From: Epiperipatus broadwayi
Taxonomy: Eukaryota > Onychophora > Udeonychophora > Euonychophora > Peripatidae
DNA length: 64,000 nucleotides
Assembly (NCBI GenBank): GCA_028023455.1
Contig: JAQFVV010000286.1
Coordinates: 921,516-985,515 of the forward strand
Reading direction: 5' to 3'
Position 1 is the stretch's first letter. Every line of letters begins with the position of its first letter. The notes beneath the pieces were generated by a model. That model searched no databases and was not told where the DNA came from. It saw only the letters and a list, made by a program, of their open reading frames with translations. Both the position numbers and the translations under genes were made by a program. Shown one piece after another: positions 14,213 through 26,153 of the stretch.

Positions 14213-14254
14213 CTCCAACATATGTATTTCATGCTAAATCAGCACTCATCAATT
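14213..14254 (-). pseudogene. Hammerhead, family IV, with mutated CUGAUGA
   Basis: Minus strand shows TTGATGA in place of CTGATGA, then GTGCT-GATTT-AGCAT, GAAA, ATACATATG and TTGGAG. The first core base is changed; otherwise the layout matches the family. Confidence 0.6.
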
Positions 14255-14643
14255 GATCTAGATCACCATTTCTCATACATATATACAATCAGTGCTTAGT
14301 GTATATTAAGATAGAAATTCTTCAAACTTTAATGGAATAGCTTCAATCTTTTCCACTCTCCAATTCTTCAGTCATTTATATCTTTCTGCCCATCTCTCTT
14401 CTGTAAATTAAATTGGTCATATTAAGGTCCAATGTGTGAGGGGTCAGATTGACTTAAGGCCAACATTGATATGATAATAATATTTTCATCAACAAGGGCT
14501 TTGAGTATTTCATCAATGGATTTTCAATGATATGGATTGCTGAAGAATTGCAGAGTGGAGAAGATTGAACCTTGTCCATTAAAGTTTGAAGATTCAATAT
14601 CTTAATACAAAGTGGGTACTGAATGTGTGGTAGATGGTGATCT

Positions 14644-14689
14644 GGACCAACTGATAAGTACTGGTTCAGCATGAAATATGTATACTGGA
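14644..14689 (+). pseudogene. Hammerhead, family IV, with CTGATAA core
   Basis: Plus strand: GGACCAA, CTGATAA, GTACT-GGTTC-AGCAT, GAAA, TATGTATA, CTGGAG. The invariant G of CUGANGA is A here, predicted to abolish cleavage. Confidence 0.6.
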
Positions 14690-14880
14690 GATCATTTATT
14701 TTTTCACATGTCTGTAGTCATGTGTATTGGTTGTATAAAATGAATTGGATAGCTATAGGGAGCTTGAAAGTCGAATTCAAATCTTACAATTACATTAAGT
14801 TTAATATAGAAAACATACATGTATTTAAATATTATGTGCATATATATACATATAAATTTTCATCAAAGGGAAGGTAACTA

Positions 14881-16756
14881 GATTGGGAAATACATTACTT
14901 CTTTGGTAATTTTCAACTCTTATGAAGATTATACTGAAGAGATCTTTATACTGAAAAGATATATTTAGATTGTTTTTTTAATTATTTCAGAATAGATCAA
15001 ATTCAATCTTTTAAAAATGATTTGCATTTTTAAAATTAAAATATCATTTTATTTAAATTTAATTGGGTTAGATCAGGTGATTTGTAAAATACTACATTGA
15101 TTTTTTTTTCTCTCAACATCTCTTTTGATAATTTTTAATAGCTATAAAGAAAGTGACATAAAACAATAAGCAATTTTCACATTCCCATAATGGCTTAAAA
15201 CAATAAGCAATTTTCACATTCCCATAATGGCTTTTGTTTTTGTTTTTGAACTTAAATTCAAAGCTACAACTATTGCACTTATACATCTAGTTTTATTCTT
15301 TTATATTGTTTTAGATTAAAGCCTAAAATTAAACCTAAGATTTAGTCAATTTGCTTATGTAGTTATGAAAATCTACACGCTTATGTAGTTATGAAAATCT
15401 ACACTAGCTCAGTAACAATATATTTTAATGATCTCAGTCTTAGACCAATTGAAGCTCTTTTCCACTGTTTGGATAAGAACATTATTATATTGTTACATTT
15501 TTATTTACAACAGTCAAACTCACTCCACTCACAACATTGATACCATCCACCTCAGATAAATATAATAATGATTATTACTAATCATTTACTAAACTAGAGA
15601 TTAGCTCTAGCACAAATATAAACTTTAAATCTTAATTAAAGATTAATATATCTGATTTTTTAATTTTAAACATACACACAGATTATTATAATAAACACAT
15701 CATATGACTTATTTAATATAGTAAACATACTTCTAAGAGTAATTCTCTTCTCTCTACTACCACCTATAGTAAGTTTGAGTAAACACTGGAAAACAGTTAA
15801 TAGTGTTTTAATATGCATATTCACCGATTAGTTCATAGCTTTTGCCTTCATCAAAGAAAATTAGAATTCAAAGATACACTTGCCTATCTAAAAAAAGATA
15901 TATTTTATTAATATTATTAGGTGACTAAAACGTACTGGAATAAATTAGTAGAAAATAGTGATAAAAATATGTTCTATTATTTTCAAAATAAAATATAGAT
16001 CTAAAAAAGAAATAATAATTAAACGAAACTATTTTATAAATGTAAAATGAGAGAACATATATATATTATAAACATTTTACTCTTTATTTAGTAAACGCAT
16101 ATCATTAACGACATGAAAGACTTGTATACAAAAAAGTGATGAAACATTTATGTCAATGAAGTAGAAAAAAATTGATTACTACATCATTAGTCACCTAATG
16201 TTGCAAGTAATTATACTGTGACATGTTTGAATTACAATGTTTTTCACCCTCATAGAAAATGCATTAGTTATTAAAATGTTATGAAGTTTTTTTTCTTTCC
16301 ACTCTTTATTTAATTATTCACTTTCTTTCCTGAAAAGTTGTACAAATTATTTTTTAAAAAAAATTATAGTCCAGTGATGATACAAAGCAATTAGTTTGAA
16401 GTAATTAAAGAATTGCCAAGTGATGTAATTAAAAATCAATAATAAATTTGAAGTTAATCACTTTCAAATATCTCAAGTCAGTAAAAGATTTTAATAAAGT
16501 TTTTTGACCTCTTGTGGCTTTCTTTAATGATATCTTGATGCCTCCATCACCTGCGAATGATGATTGCTTTAGAATAATTTAAATTATTTTTTTAATTACA
16601 TTAGATTTTGAAATAAACAGATATTCAATTGATTTATGCTAAAATGTTTAATTAAATAGATTTCAGTATTTTGACGTAAATGGAGTTATTTATTTATTTT
16701 TAACCGTCTAATTTATTTTTAAAATAAATATATCATTATATAATAATTTAGACATA
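14881..16756. other. AT-rich non-coding stretch with two short tandem duplications
   Basis: No gene recognised. A 38-base segment (AAAACAATAAGCAATTTTCA...) is exactly duplicated in tandem near 15,160-15,236, and a 26-base segment (GCTTATGTAGTTATGAAAAT...) near 15,354-15,405. The rest is featureless. Confidence 0.65.
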
Positions 16757-17005
16757 GTGATTTCTATATTAAAATAAGCAAAACTCTCTCCATACAGTAG
16801 TGCTACTCAAAGCAAGACAGTGTAATCAATGGATGCCAAAAAGCTTGTGCATAAAATCCCTATCTAGTACCTATTCATCCAATATCCCCAAACTAGTTCT
16901 GCCTTGTGGCCTTCATCAATGAGGAGCCTTGGCATCCGAGCTTTGCTTATTTTAACAACAGTTGTGAGCAACCATGCGAGATAGTGATCATGTGATTTCT
17001 ATATT
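16757..17005. repeat. Hammerhead repeat, family II, flanked by a 14-bp target-site duplication
   Basis: The repeat body 16,771-16,991 begins AAAATAAGCAAAACTCTC and ends GATAGTGATCAT. It is flanked by identical 14-mers GTGATTTCTATATT at 16,757-16,770 and 16,992-17,005. It contains a decayed minus-strand hammerhead near 16,885-16,930 (CCCCAAACTAGTTCTGCC, then GGCCTTCATCAATGAGGAG); the core reads TTGATGA and GAAA is damaged. The exact direct repeat is good evidence for insertion by target-primed reverse transcription. Confidence 0.85.
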
Positions 17006-18020
17006 CACATATTGCAAATTTTATGAGCATTATGAGTAAAATTCCACATCGCTATTGTCTTTCAGTGCACAAAAGTGAACTAGTGCTATCATATGATATG
17101 ATTTAGTAAAAACAGGTTTTAAATTATCTATTTAAAAAGCGTTAGGCTTGTAGCAAAATCTGGTATGATTTATGAAAACTAGGAATTTATACTTTAATAA
17201 TAGCCAAAAAATGTAACAAATTTTATAAATTTTCTGCCAGAATTAAAAGAAATAATTAAATCAATACTCCAATGGTAAAACTAGCTTTTATCACTTCACT
17301 CAGTGGATTGAGTAACTTATTAATGAGTTAAGTTTTGTTAATGATTAACGATGTGTCTCATTTAACATGAGATAAGTACAGAAATCAATATTGACATCTC
17401 CAAGCAAAATTCATTGCAGAGGGAGGAATAGTCAATTCAAAAAATAAAAGTGCCTGGATTGAGTATCACCTAAGGAAATAAAAAGAAATGCAAATTGGAA
17501 AGTGAATGAAATAGTTGTCTTCAACTCATCATTCAGTGCCTGAACATTATTTCACTTCTGAACAACTTATAATTCAATTACATATTAATGAAAAAAATTA
17601 GATTGACAAATTAAGGGATTGTTTTACATAACATTGAACTTATGAAAACATTTGATAAACAAAAGTATTTCTCCTTCCCTTCTCCCATCCCTAATTGTTA
17701 ATAAATATTTTAAAATAATATTTTACTTAAAATAAAATAATAATAATAAATTTTATCAGTTTACTATCTCATCAACTAACTATGTTAAATATTTTTGGAA
17801 AATTATATTATGAAGTAAGAATTTATGGGTTAGTAAATAATGTGCTGTGATCTGACATTCAAGTGTGAGCTAGCTAAAATTAGAAAGGTTTTTCAATTTA
17901 CTGAGAGATTTTGAATTTTATTTTAAAATAGGTAACAACTTGGCTAACTAATTTTTGTTTATTGATTTATTTTTAAATAAGTAATTCTTAAACAGACTAC
18001 TGAAAGATTTATAATAATGA
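17006..18020. other. AT-rich non-coding stretch
   Basis: No feature recognised. Confidence 0.55.
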
Positions 18021-18245
18021 AATGTAGCTGAGATGGACATATTGCTAAAAGATATGATAATAGATGGACAATGGAAATCTTGAACTTGATTCCAAAAGAT
18101 TATACAAAAATCTAGGAAGATAGTATGTGAAATGTATATACGAAGTAAGAAAATTTGTTGGTATGGTGTGGAGAAGTAAGATTGTGAATCAAATAAACTA
18201 GATTAAATTTGGAGAGACCTTTATTCTACTGCAGTACAATAATAA
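18021..18245 (+). pseudogene. RTE-like LINE 3' end, heavily decayed
   Basis: Nucleotide similarity to 1,125-1,340 is plain: GGACATATTGCTAAAAGA-ATGATAATAGATGGACAAT, then CAAGATTATA and TAAATTTGGA-AAC-TTTATTCTAC. The reading frame is lost. It ends in GATGGTGATAATGATATGATGATT, a degraded simple tail. It is a second, older copy of the element at 801-1,340. Confidence 0.75.
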
Positions 18246-18912
18246 TTGAAAAAGATGGTGATAATGATATGATGATTATTGCAATTAAAATATAAAGTTA
18301 AATAATTTTTTGAAAAATACTATATATCAGTCCTCTCTCCAATGAGAAATTCTAATAATCAATAATAAAAAAGAACCTTGTCTAAACTCTGTTTTTAAGT
18401 CTTTATCTCCATCAAAAGACATAGAAATTTTCACCATAGAAATAGGTGGCAATGGCTTTAAACAAAATTTCATTCTTGGTGTTCAATGTTTTATTGTGTA
18501 TCATATAATACTGAGTTCAACATTATATATAAAATGACATTTAGATTTTGCTTTTTGATTATACTTTTTATTAGAATTATATATACATATATGAAATCAG
18601 AATGTGCACAAAGTTATCTTACTATATCAACATGCTGAAATTAATGCTACTTATATATACAGTTTTTATTTTATTGTCTATCTTTTATATAAAATTATAT
18701 ACATATATTTACAATGAAATAGGTATATGATATATCTAGGTCATAGGTACCCATGCAATCTCGCACATGAGATTATAGGTTGTAAATAATTTTGAGGTAT
18801 AAGAAAAGTAGTTTTAAAATACTGTAAAAAAATGTTAAATAAAAAGAAATAATATATATAATAGTATTATAATATGATAGTTTTTTGTTATCAATATCTA
18901 AGATATTTTTAA
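18246..18912. other. AT-rich non-coding stretch
   Basis: No feature recognised. Confidence 0.55.
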
Positions 18913-19234
18913 AAACCACTAAACATCACATGATCAACATTTCCTATGCTTACACAAGTTATTAAAACAAAGGCAAAACTCTCCATACAGTAATATCCTC
19001 CAGTCCAAAGCCAAGTAATCAATGGATGTGAGAGGGTTGTATTAGATCCTAAAATCTAGATGCAAGGCCCCAGATCTAAAGTTCTTCACTGATGAAGTCA
19101 CAAGCTAGAAACTAGTCTAGGGATATTGGATGAATAGTCACTAATTAAGAATTTTATGCACAAATCTTCTTGCCTCCTTTTATTACTCTGGATTGCACCG
19201 GATGGCACTACTGTATGGAAAGTTTTGCATCTGT
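18913..19234. repeat. Hammerhead repeat, family II, inverted-dimer form
   Basis: The outer ends are inverted: GGCAAAACTCTCCATACAGTA near 18,974 against TACTGTATGGAAAGTTTTGC near 19,211-19,230. Between them are the family II landmarks GTAATCAATGGATG, AGATCCTAAAATCTAG, a hammerhead and TTTTATGCACAA. The left extension AAACATCACATGATCAAC (18,917 onward) matches the inverted outer end of the 45.8-kb copy. There is no coding content. Confidence 0.8.
19082..19124 (+). ncRNA. Hammerhead ribozyme, family II, core intact but stems weakened
   Basis: TTCTTCA, CTGATGA (19,089-19,095), AGTCACAAGCTA, GAAA (19,108-19,111), CTAGTC, TAGGGATATT. Core boxes and the GTC cleavage triplet are intact. The family helix II GGC/GCC has become GTC/GCT, and helix I has a C-A mismatch, so activity may be low. 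Confidence 0.65.
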
Positions 19235-20380
19235 TTTAGATTTAAAAGAAAAGAAAAAAACTTACAATCTTGATATTAAGAAAAGAAAAAAGAAAAACAA
19301 TATTTTATAATTTACATAAAATACAATAATAAGCTACATTTTTTCTATCAGTAGCTGAAAGATTTAGAATTTTAAAAAAATGTATTTTATTAAATGTATG
19401 TTGGAATTAATAATAAAATGTTGTATTACTTCAAAAAAAAAAACATAAGAAGATCAGGAAGACTATTTTTTTAAAAAAAAAACATAATTAAATTAGATAG
19501 ACTAATTAGAAAAATAAATATTTAAAAAAAAGGTAAGATAATTAAAGCATCTATATTTTTGATTTTAAAAAAAAATAGAAAAAAAAAAATAAAGATTGTA
19601 TTTTATATACATTATTATATAAATTTTTATTCTTGTGTTCTAAAGTTAATAACTAGGTAAACCTAATCTCTAGATTTTATTTCAAGAAAATAATTAACAA
19701 AGTAAATAATTTTATGAGAAAAAAAATTATTTTATTGTATGATGAATCTAAGCTTGGTAGCACAAATAAATAGGGCCACAGTTTTCTTTAGAGAGAGAAG
19801 ATAATGGGATAGCACAGAGAAAGCAATATAGCTTTCAGCAGCTAAAACCTTGAAAGCTTTTATCATATGTTTGAATCTGCCTTAGAGTTCAAAATTGCAA
19901 CTTGGATATATTATTCTAAAAAAAAAAAAAAAAAATTCGTATATAATGAACAAAAAATATTAATCAGCAAAATGAAAATTCAACTCTCTCAAAAAAATTT
20001 ATAATTGGACATTCTAGGTTTAGCTTTATTATGAATGTGTATAAATTTTCAAGAAAAACAATAAATATGAATTATATTTAACAAATACCCACCATTACTG
20101 TCCTATTTATTTCTATTTAGGTCTATCTGCAGTCAGAAAATTACATCAACCTGAACCAAACCTAACAATTATTTTTTTTTTTTGCTACTATGGGACAATT
20201 TATATATATGTTTTATCAAACAGCCCTTCCCATATGAAGTTTTCCCATGTTCTGAGTTGTTCCCCCTTTCTATCAAAATTTTCTATGTTGGTGGGTCATT
20301 CTAAGAATTGGAGAAAAGAACTGGCCACAAAAATATCATATATATATTGTGCCGGATGAAAGATTTTAATTTCATATATC
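19235..20380. other. AT-rich non-coding stretch with many A-runs
   Basis: No gene recognised. Frequent poly-A tracts of 8-16 bases occur near 19,431, 19,480, 19,567 and 19,919. Confidence 0.55.
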
Positions 20381-22275
20381 AATCTATTCTGATACAGAGG
20401 GCACCACCAGATCACTATGTATCTGGAAAATTTATTTACTGTGATCAGAATAGATGATGATGGTTTGCACCGACTAGGCTCAGGGAGAAACAAGAGATCT
20501 TAAATTGTTTAGACAATTGAGACAAAAGCACAAACACAAACATCAGCCAAATTAAGTTTAAACAAATTCTATAATTTTATTAAGAGAAAATAAATTATAA
20601 AGTATAATTTATTGACACAATAAATAAGGTTAACTCAGGTGTGTACCAGAAATACGAAAGGCAAAGCTATGATAGACCGACCGATCTTCTAATTAACAAA
20701 TTATAAAGGGAGAAAGCAAATTTTATTCAGCCAAGGATTCACCCAAACATTGGTCCTCACTTTCAGATATTCAAACAATACGCCATTGTAACAGATCAAA
20801 GAAACCAGTGCCGACAAGCTTTTCGAGGTCCAAAAATGGTCAGACCCCGAATGTTCTTATGTCGGTATGAACTGCACCTATTATTATGTTTAAAATAGCG
20901 GAGATTAATCCACCTCAAGAACAACCAAAAAATAAGATTGAAATGAAGTAAACAATTAAAACTGGTGAATCCCAGCCAAACAATCGGCGAAAATTACTCT
21001 AAAATTAATAATTAAGGGTCTCAATAAGAGACAAGTAAATCATTAGAAAAACAGTTATGTCTGACCCAGCAATTAAAGAAAATGAATTACAAACAAATTC
21101 TGAGTACATGCTCTGATAAATTTAAAGCACACATAATAAATACCAAAAATAAATCTATCAGAAAATGAACATGAGTACGAAAATATTAACAGTTTTAAAT
21201 ACTTTAGCAGAACGAAGTATCGCTCACCTGTAATTTAAAAAGAGATAAATATTATCTTCCTGCCAACGACTTATAAAATTACAAAGAAAAACAATTCTAA
21301 TTTCCGCCTTCAGAGATATAAGTGCCAAAATTCCCACCTGCGGAAAATTAGACAATAAAGTCATCAGCCAAAAGATTTTGGAGGTTTGTGAAAGCACAAA
21401 CACATTGTTTACAAATTAAATATTGAATAATAAAATAATTACAGATAAGCATTTAAAATATACACAACTGCTAAAGCATTTATAAAAAGCGAGGCAAAAA
21501 AATATAAAACTCATTCACCAATCTTCAATAAACAAAAATTGAAAGCAACTTGGAATCTTAAAACTAAGATTCCAAGACACACTACAAAATATTAGAAAAC
21601 ACAGCAAATATTAAATATAAGTCTATATTGTTTAGGAATACATATTTATGATTAGATTGAGTGGAGATTTAATGAGAATTAATTTACCCTGGGAAGAATA
21701 AAAAAGAAAATAGTTACCTTTCGGTAAAACAATGTTCACGTAGAGTGCACACTATTATTTTAGTTCATTTTAAGTTCTTAGACAGTGGCAAGGTAGAGGT
21801 AAAGAGTTTCAGCTTCTTCTAGATGTTTAAGGAATTACTGGAGCAAATTTGGAAGTTAGGAGTCCGTCTTTTGTTGAGTTAGCAAGCCATTTGGGTGGTG
21901 ATAACACGTATAGTATTTGTCATCTTGTTGTAAGCAAAAGGATTTAATAACAGCTAATTTCCTTTAAGAATTTAAATGTCCGAACTGATATAAACTTTCA
22001 CTTGAGAAACAGATTGTCTAGTTAAGAATAATGAATTAATTGACACTCCAAATTTTTGGGGCTATTTATACGTTGCTCCATTTTCCGCAAAACACTTTCC
22101 TTGTTGTCCAATTTCTATGCCTAAGGCAGGGCAAATATTAATCTCCCGCTCAATCTATCTAAGAATTCTACCCAGGGATTATTGAAATGAAAACAACTAC
22201 ATAAAAATCAAATCTTCACTTTTAGAATTAATTTACAATAATTAAATAAAAGCCACAGGAATGTAATTAGCTAGG
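20381..22275 (-). repeat. LTR-like dispersed repeat, copy 1
   Basis: It shares a long series of blocks, in the same order and orientation, with 49,161-50,885: GCACCACCAGATCACTA, GATGATGATGGTTTGCACCGAC, TGGTGAATCCCAGCCAAAC, CTCAATAAGAGACAAGTAA, AAACTAAGATTCCAA and GCAGGGCAAATATTAATC. It has no coding frame. On the minus strand a strong TATA box, GTATAAATAGCCCC, lies near 22,060-22,075, as in the U3/R part of an LTR transcribed leftward. It is probably a solo LTR or non-autonomous LTR element. Its own ends are too decayed to place exactly. Confidence 0.6.
22058..22075 (-). promoter_or_regulatory. TATA-box-like core promoter in LTR-like repeat
   Basis: Minus strand GCAACGTATAAATAGCCCC. TATAAATAG followed by a C-rich step is a classic Pol II TATA context and stands out in this AT-poor local stretch. 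Function is inferred. Confidence 0.45.
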
Positions 22276-22580
22276 TTGCTTGTTTTTTAATTAATTGATT
22301 TAAAGTAAAAACAAGCCGTATATGAAAACTATTTTAAAAATAAATCGATAAACATTGAAATGTTCCATTTTACATATAAATGCATGTGTATTTTGATACA
22401 TGTATTCTTTTTAAATAATAATAAAATTTAAACATTAAACGTTTAATGAAAATTAAAAACTTAATACATTTTTTTGGTAATAACACCATTGAATCGGATT
22501 TCAATTCGGTTCAATATATATATATATCGATAATTTTGGATAATCCTACCCCTTCCAGTTTTGACATTCTTCCTTGGTAG

Positions 22581-22748
22581 ATGTCTATGTTTATGGTCAA
22601 TAGCATTTTGTCCAAGCACCAATCCTGCTCATTAGCAAAAATTGTAGAGTCTACCAATAATTTGTCTGACTCAGCAATATCAAATCCTTCCCATCTTAAA
22701 CTAGCTCATGTTCAAGGTGTGGTAGCACAATATGCCAGAGAAGATACA
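22581..22748 (+). CDS. Candidate internal exon of an unidentified host gene (168 bp)
   Basis: The segment is bounded by a good acceptor (CATTCTTCCTTGGTAG, ending 22,580) and a consensus donor (ACA/GTGAGTAAA, GT at 22,749). It is exactly 168 bases, open in one frame for 56 codons and clearly less AT-rich than its surroundings. The predicted peptide includes KHQSCSLAKIVESTNN, then HLKLAHVQGVVAQYAREDT. It looks like helical protein sequence without a membrane segment. I do not recognise the family. If real, the exon is symmetric (length divisible by three) and the window lies inside a large gene on the plus strand. A chance open frame between splice-like sites remains possible. Confidence 0.5.
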
Positions 22749-25315
22749 GTGAGTAAACTATCTTTCCAAGTAAACACTCTTTTTTTTTCTTTAAATTCCT
22801 ATTTTACTTTAATTCCCACAATAGTTTAAAATAAGACTTTTGAAAAATTCCCACACACTCTTCTATCTAATCTGGTCTACCTCAAATATTTATTGGAGGC
22901 ATGCTGGCATATATACAAATATATTATTAAGTTAATGATAAAATACACACATAATTGCATAATACATAAAAGTAGAAATGAATTAAACAGTTTAATTGGA
23001 AATATATTAGCATTTATTATAAGAAGATAGAATAAATCATGTATATCATACAATATTATTATTATTTTATGAATTACAATTAGAAAGAGAGAAAAGAAAA
23101 TTAAATTTAAAAAAATACATACATAAAAAAAATTATATTGTCACACTGTTTGATTTGATACGAGTTAGAAATGATGCAATTTTATATTTACCACTATTTA
23201 TTAATAAAACAGAACCTACATATATGTCTCTGGGTGCACTCGTTACCTTATAATCACAAGATTAGCATTTGCAGAACTTAGCATCCATCTTATCTATTTG
23301 TGCATTCCAGTTATTGAGTCCATCTCCTGATAACATATTCCTTTTGAATTCTTTCTCACGATTTCCAAAGATGACAGACATAGTATATTAGATCCAGTTG
23401 TTATGGTCCATGATTGCAAGTTATATACTTAGGGTAATGGATATTATAATGGGTTCTCGTGGCATAGATGGCAGAGATAGCTGGAGCATGAATATGAACT
23501 CTGGCATGATTAGAACTTTACCCTATGTGGTCCATGAAGTTTTCTTCCAGAGTTTTTACTTTCAGTTTACAAAAACAAACTCCTTTGCCTAGAAATGAGA
23601 GGAAGCTGACTACGGTTTATTCCAAGTCTTCCCTTCTACTTTTGAGGTAGATTTATCAATTTTTTTCTTTGTACATTCATTGACAAATTTTTGTAACCAT
23701 CTTTTTTCCTCTCAGTTGACTAATTAATAATCTCAAAAAAAAAACTATCTCTGGAATTTCTTCTTTGTTCCAAAAATATATTTTGTGAAAAGAAAGCACA
23801 ACAAAAGAAAAACCATTTAGCCATATCTATTTTTTAACCTTTAGATACAATAAGAAAAATATTTGATTAATTACTCTCTGGGATCATAACAACAAAAAGA
23901 ACTTTTTACATGCTTTAAATTTTCTCTTAATTTTAGTTTTTTTAAAAAAACAACAGTCGTCTATATACATGTGTGCCACTAATGATATTAAGCTGTAACC
24001 ATCATCATTCTTTTCACCCCAGTAAATATATACGTACCTGTCTGTGCGACTTCTCCAAATAAATAAATAATAACAATAATAATAATGCATAAAGAAAACG
24101 AAAATCTTTCTATCCTTTTTCTCTTCTTTTGTAAAAGGGTTTGAACTCACTTCCTGTTACATATATAAACCTTACAAAATGTTATCCAGTGATTTGGCCA
24201 AGAAACTGCTTGACTATGACATTGTGTGAACTATTTAATACAATAAAACTATCCATAATTTATATTTATAACTTTTAATTTGTTCTGACTTTATGAATAT
24301 ATATATTTTGTAAATAAACTTATAAATTTTTTCTGTATATTTTATATTTAATACATGTAATGTAAACTGATAATTGAAATATACAAAAGGGAAGTGACTG
24401 TTTTGTTTTGTTTTTTTTTAAGCTGATTTAAAATAAATAATTAAAATTGCATCATAGTTTACCTTTATATTTAATCTTTATAAGAGAACCTGGAAACAAA
24501 TCTTCATTCCTTCTCATTTAATATTTGTTTAAAAATTTATATTGGTTATATAAATATATATTTATTTTTGCAGGTGTACTATTTTAAAAATAAACCATTA
24601 ATCCTTATAAAAGAAACTAAAAAAGTTGTATTTTAATAACATGGGTAATAATATTTCAGATTATAATATAATTCTAAAATTTAGGCAGATTATTAAGAAA
24701 ATATATTACATATTAGATAGACATAATATGTATGTGTATAAAAAAATATGTGCAAGTATACAAAAAATGTCTAAGAATTAAAATAAAAGACAGTGTTGTA
24801 TTTTTTTTTTCTTTATATTTTTTTTTTATATGTCAAAGCATTGAAATTAAATGTATAATCCTTGCATTAAACAACATTGGTGATATGTGTTTTTATGTAT
24901 GCAATTTTATTATAAACCATGCAAACATGTTGAAAGTATTTTTGGTACAATAAATCTTAATAAATTTATATTTAAAGTCTATTTTAGTATTTTTTTACAT
25001 TAAGTATATTCTTATATTCTCAATATTGTGAATTATTTATGAATAAAAGTGATTAAGTAATAAGTGGTATTAGAGCAGCGACATGAAGAATTATAATCGT
25101 TTAATCATTAAATTAACTAGGTTATTAAATCAAAAACATATTTTTAAAATCTACATTTAAAAAAAAACAATTTAACAAAAAAAAATACGAAAAGCATTAA
25201 TGTGAAGAATAGTTAAAATGCGTGTTTAAATCAAATTGAGTGTGTGTTTGCACGTGCATATTCTGCATAATCTATTTTAATACATTGTACAGGTTTACAC
25301 CTGCATTTATATATG
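22749..25315. other. AT-rich non-coding stretch
   Basis: No gene recognised. The part 23,340-23,600 is somewhat less AT-rich and includes a 64-codon open frame with no recognisable motif. Further down there are only A/T runs. Confidence 0.5.
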
Positions 25316-25720
25316 TAACATATGCAGGATTCGAACTCAGACTTTCACACGACCTCCAACTCTTAGTGCCATCTTATATTACTGACTCACATGATCACAC
25401 ACATGTTGAAAAGATAAATAATCACCAATATACGTATTTCGTGCTAAACCAGCACACATTAAAATATAAAAATTGGTTATCTTAATATAAAACTGAATAC
25501 AAACTGTATATATGTGTGGAGATGGTAATCTGAACCAACTGATGAGTGCTGGTTTAACACGAAATACATATATTGGTGATTATTTATCTTTTCAACATGT
25601 GTGTGATCAGGTGAGTCAGTAATATAAGATAGCACTGAGAGTTGGAGTTCGTGTGAAAGTCTGAGTTCGAATCCTGCATATATTACATATATAAATGCAG
25701 GTGTAAGCCTTACAATGTAT
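25316..25720. repeat. SINE-like hammerhead repeat, family IV, inverted pair
   Basis: The left arm (25,316-25,460, minus) and right arm (25,535-25,700, plus) are reverse complements. On the plus strand the right arm reads: hammerhead, then TATCTTTTCAACATGTGTGTGATCA, AGATAGCACTGAGAGTTGG (A-box-like) and GAGTTCGAATCCTGCA (a B-box matching GTTCGAATCC). The symmetry extends outwards: TTTGCACGTGCATATTCTGC near 25,248 and its complement near 25,735, and AACAATTTAAC near 25,168 against GTTAAATTGTTT near 25,822, so the fold-back totals roughly 25,080-25,930. A hammerhead linked to a Pol III box is also known from schistosome Sm-alpha-type SINEs. Confidence 0.78.
25533..25580 (+). ncRNA. Hammerhead ribozyme, family IV, best copy
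   Basis: AACCAA, CTGATGA (25,539-25,545), GTGCT-GGTTT-AACAC, GAAA (25,561-25,564), TACATAT, A, TTGGTGATT. Core boxes are intact. Helix I is ACCAA/TTGGT (five pairs) and helix III is ATA-CA-TAT with cleavage after an AUA triplet. Helix II has one mismatch (C-A) compared with the family form GTGCT/AGCAC. The inverted partner at about 25,420-25,455 keeps GTGCT-GGTTT-AGCAC and GAAA but has lost CUGAUGA. Confidence 0.7.
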
Positions 25721-26109
25721 TAAAATATATTATGCAGAATATGCACATGCAAACACACTCAATTTGATTTAAACATGCATTTTAACTATTCTTCACAATA
25801 ATGTTTTTTGTATTTTTTTTTGTTAAATTGTTTTTTTTTTAATGTAGATTTTAAAATATGTTTTTGATTTAATAACCTAATTAATTTAATGATTAAACGA
25901 TTATAATTTTTATGTTGCAGCTCTAATATCTCAGTACTGTAATAAGAATATGAACACCACATTATCACCATTTCTTATGCTTGCTTATAACTGTTATTAA
26001 AACATGCAAAACTCTCCATACAGTATTGCCACTCAGTGCAAATCAGAGTAATCAATGGATGCCAGAAGGCTTGTGCATAAAACTCCCACATAGTGCCTAC
26101 TCATCCAAT

Positions 26110-26153
26110 ATTCCCAGACTAGTTTCTGGCTTGTGGCCTTCGTCAGTGAGGAG
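26110..26153 (-). ncRNA. Hammerhead ribozyme, family II, intact core
   Basis: Minus strand: TCTCCTCA, CTGACGA (26,146-26,140), A-GGC-CACAA-GCC-A, GAAA (26,126-26,123), CTAGTC, TGGGAATATT. All core bases are present and helix II has three GC-rich pairs (GGC/GCC). Helix I pairs CTCA with TGGG plus further pairs beyond. It is a good candidate for self-cleavage. Confidence 0.82.

Larger units (their letters stand above)
13716..14830. repeat. Cluster of three SINE-like hammerhead repeats, family IV (two minus, one plus)
   Basis: Copies at about 13,716-13,890 (minus), 14,100-14,290 (minus) and 14,600-14,830 (plus) share tRNA-like B-box sequence (GAGTTCAAATCCC on the minus strand near 13,722-13,734) followed upstream by a hammerhead-like segment. 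The spacer 13,940-14,600 is itself partly inverted: TTGACTTTAAGTTAATATGACACCTCACAC near 13,970 against GTGAGGGGTCAGATTGACTTAAGGCCAAC near 14,436. A better-preserved relative is at 25,316-25,700. The B-box is known Pol III promoter sequence; Pol III transcription here is inferred. Confidence 0.7.
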
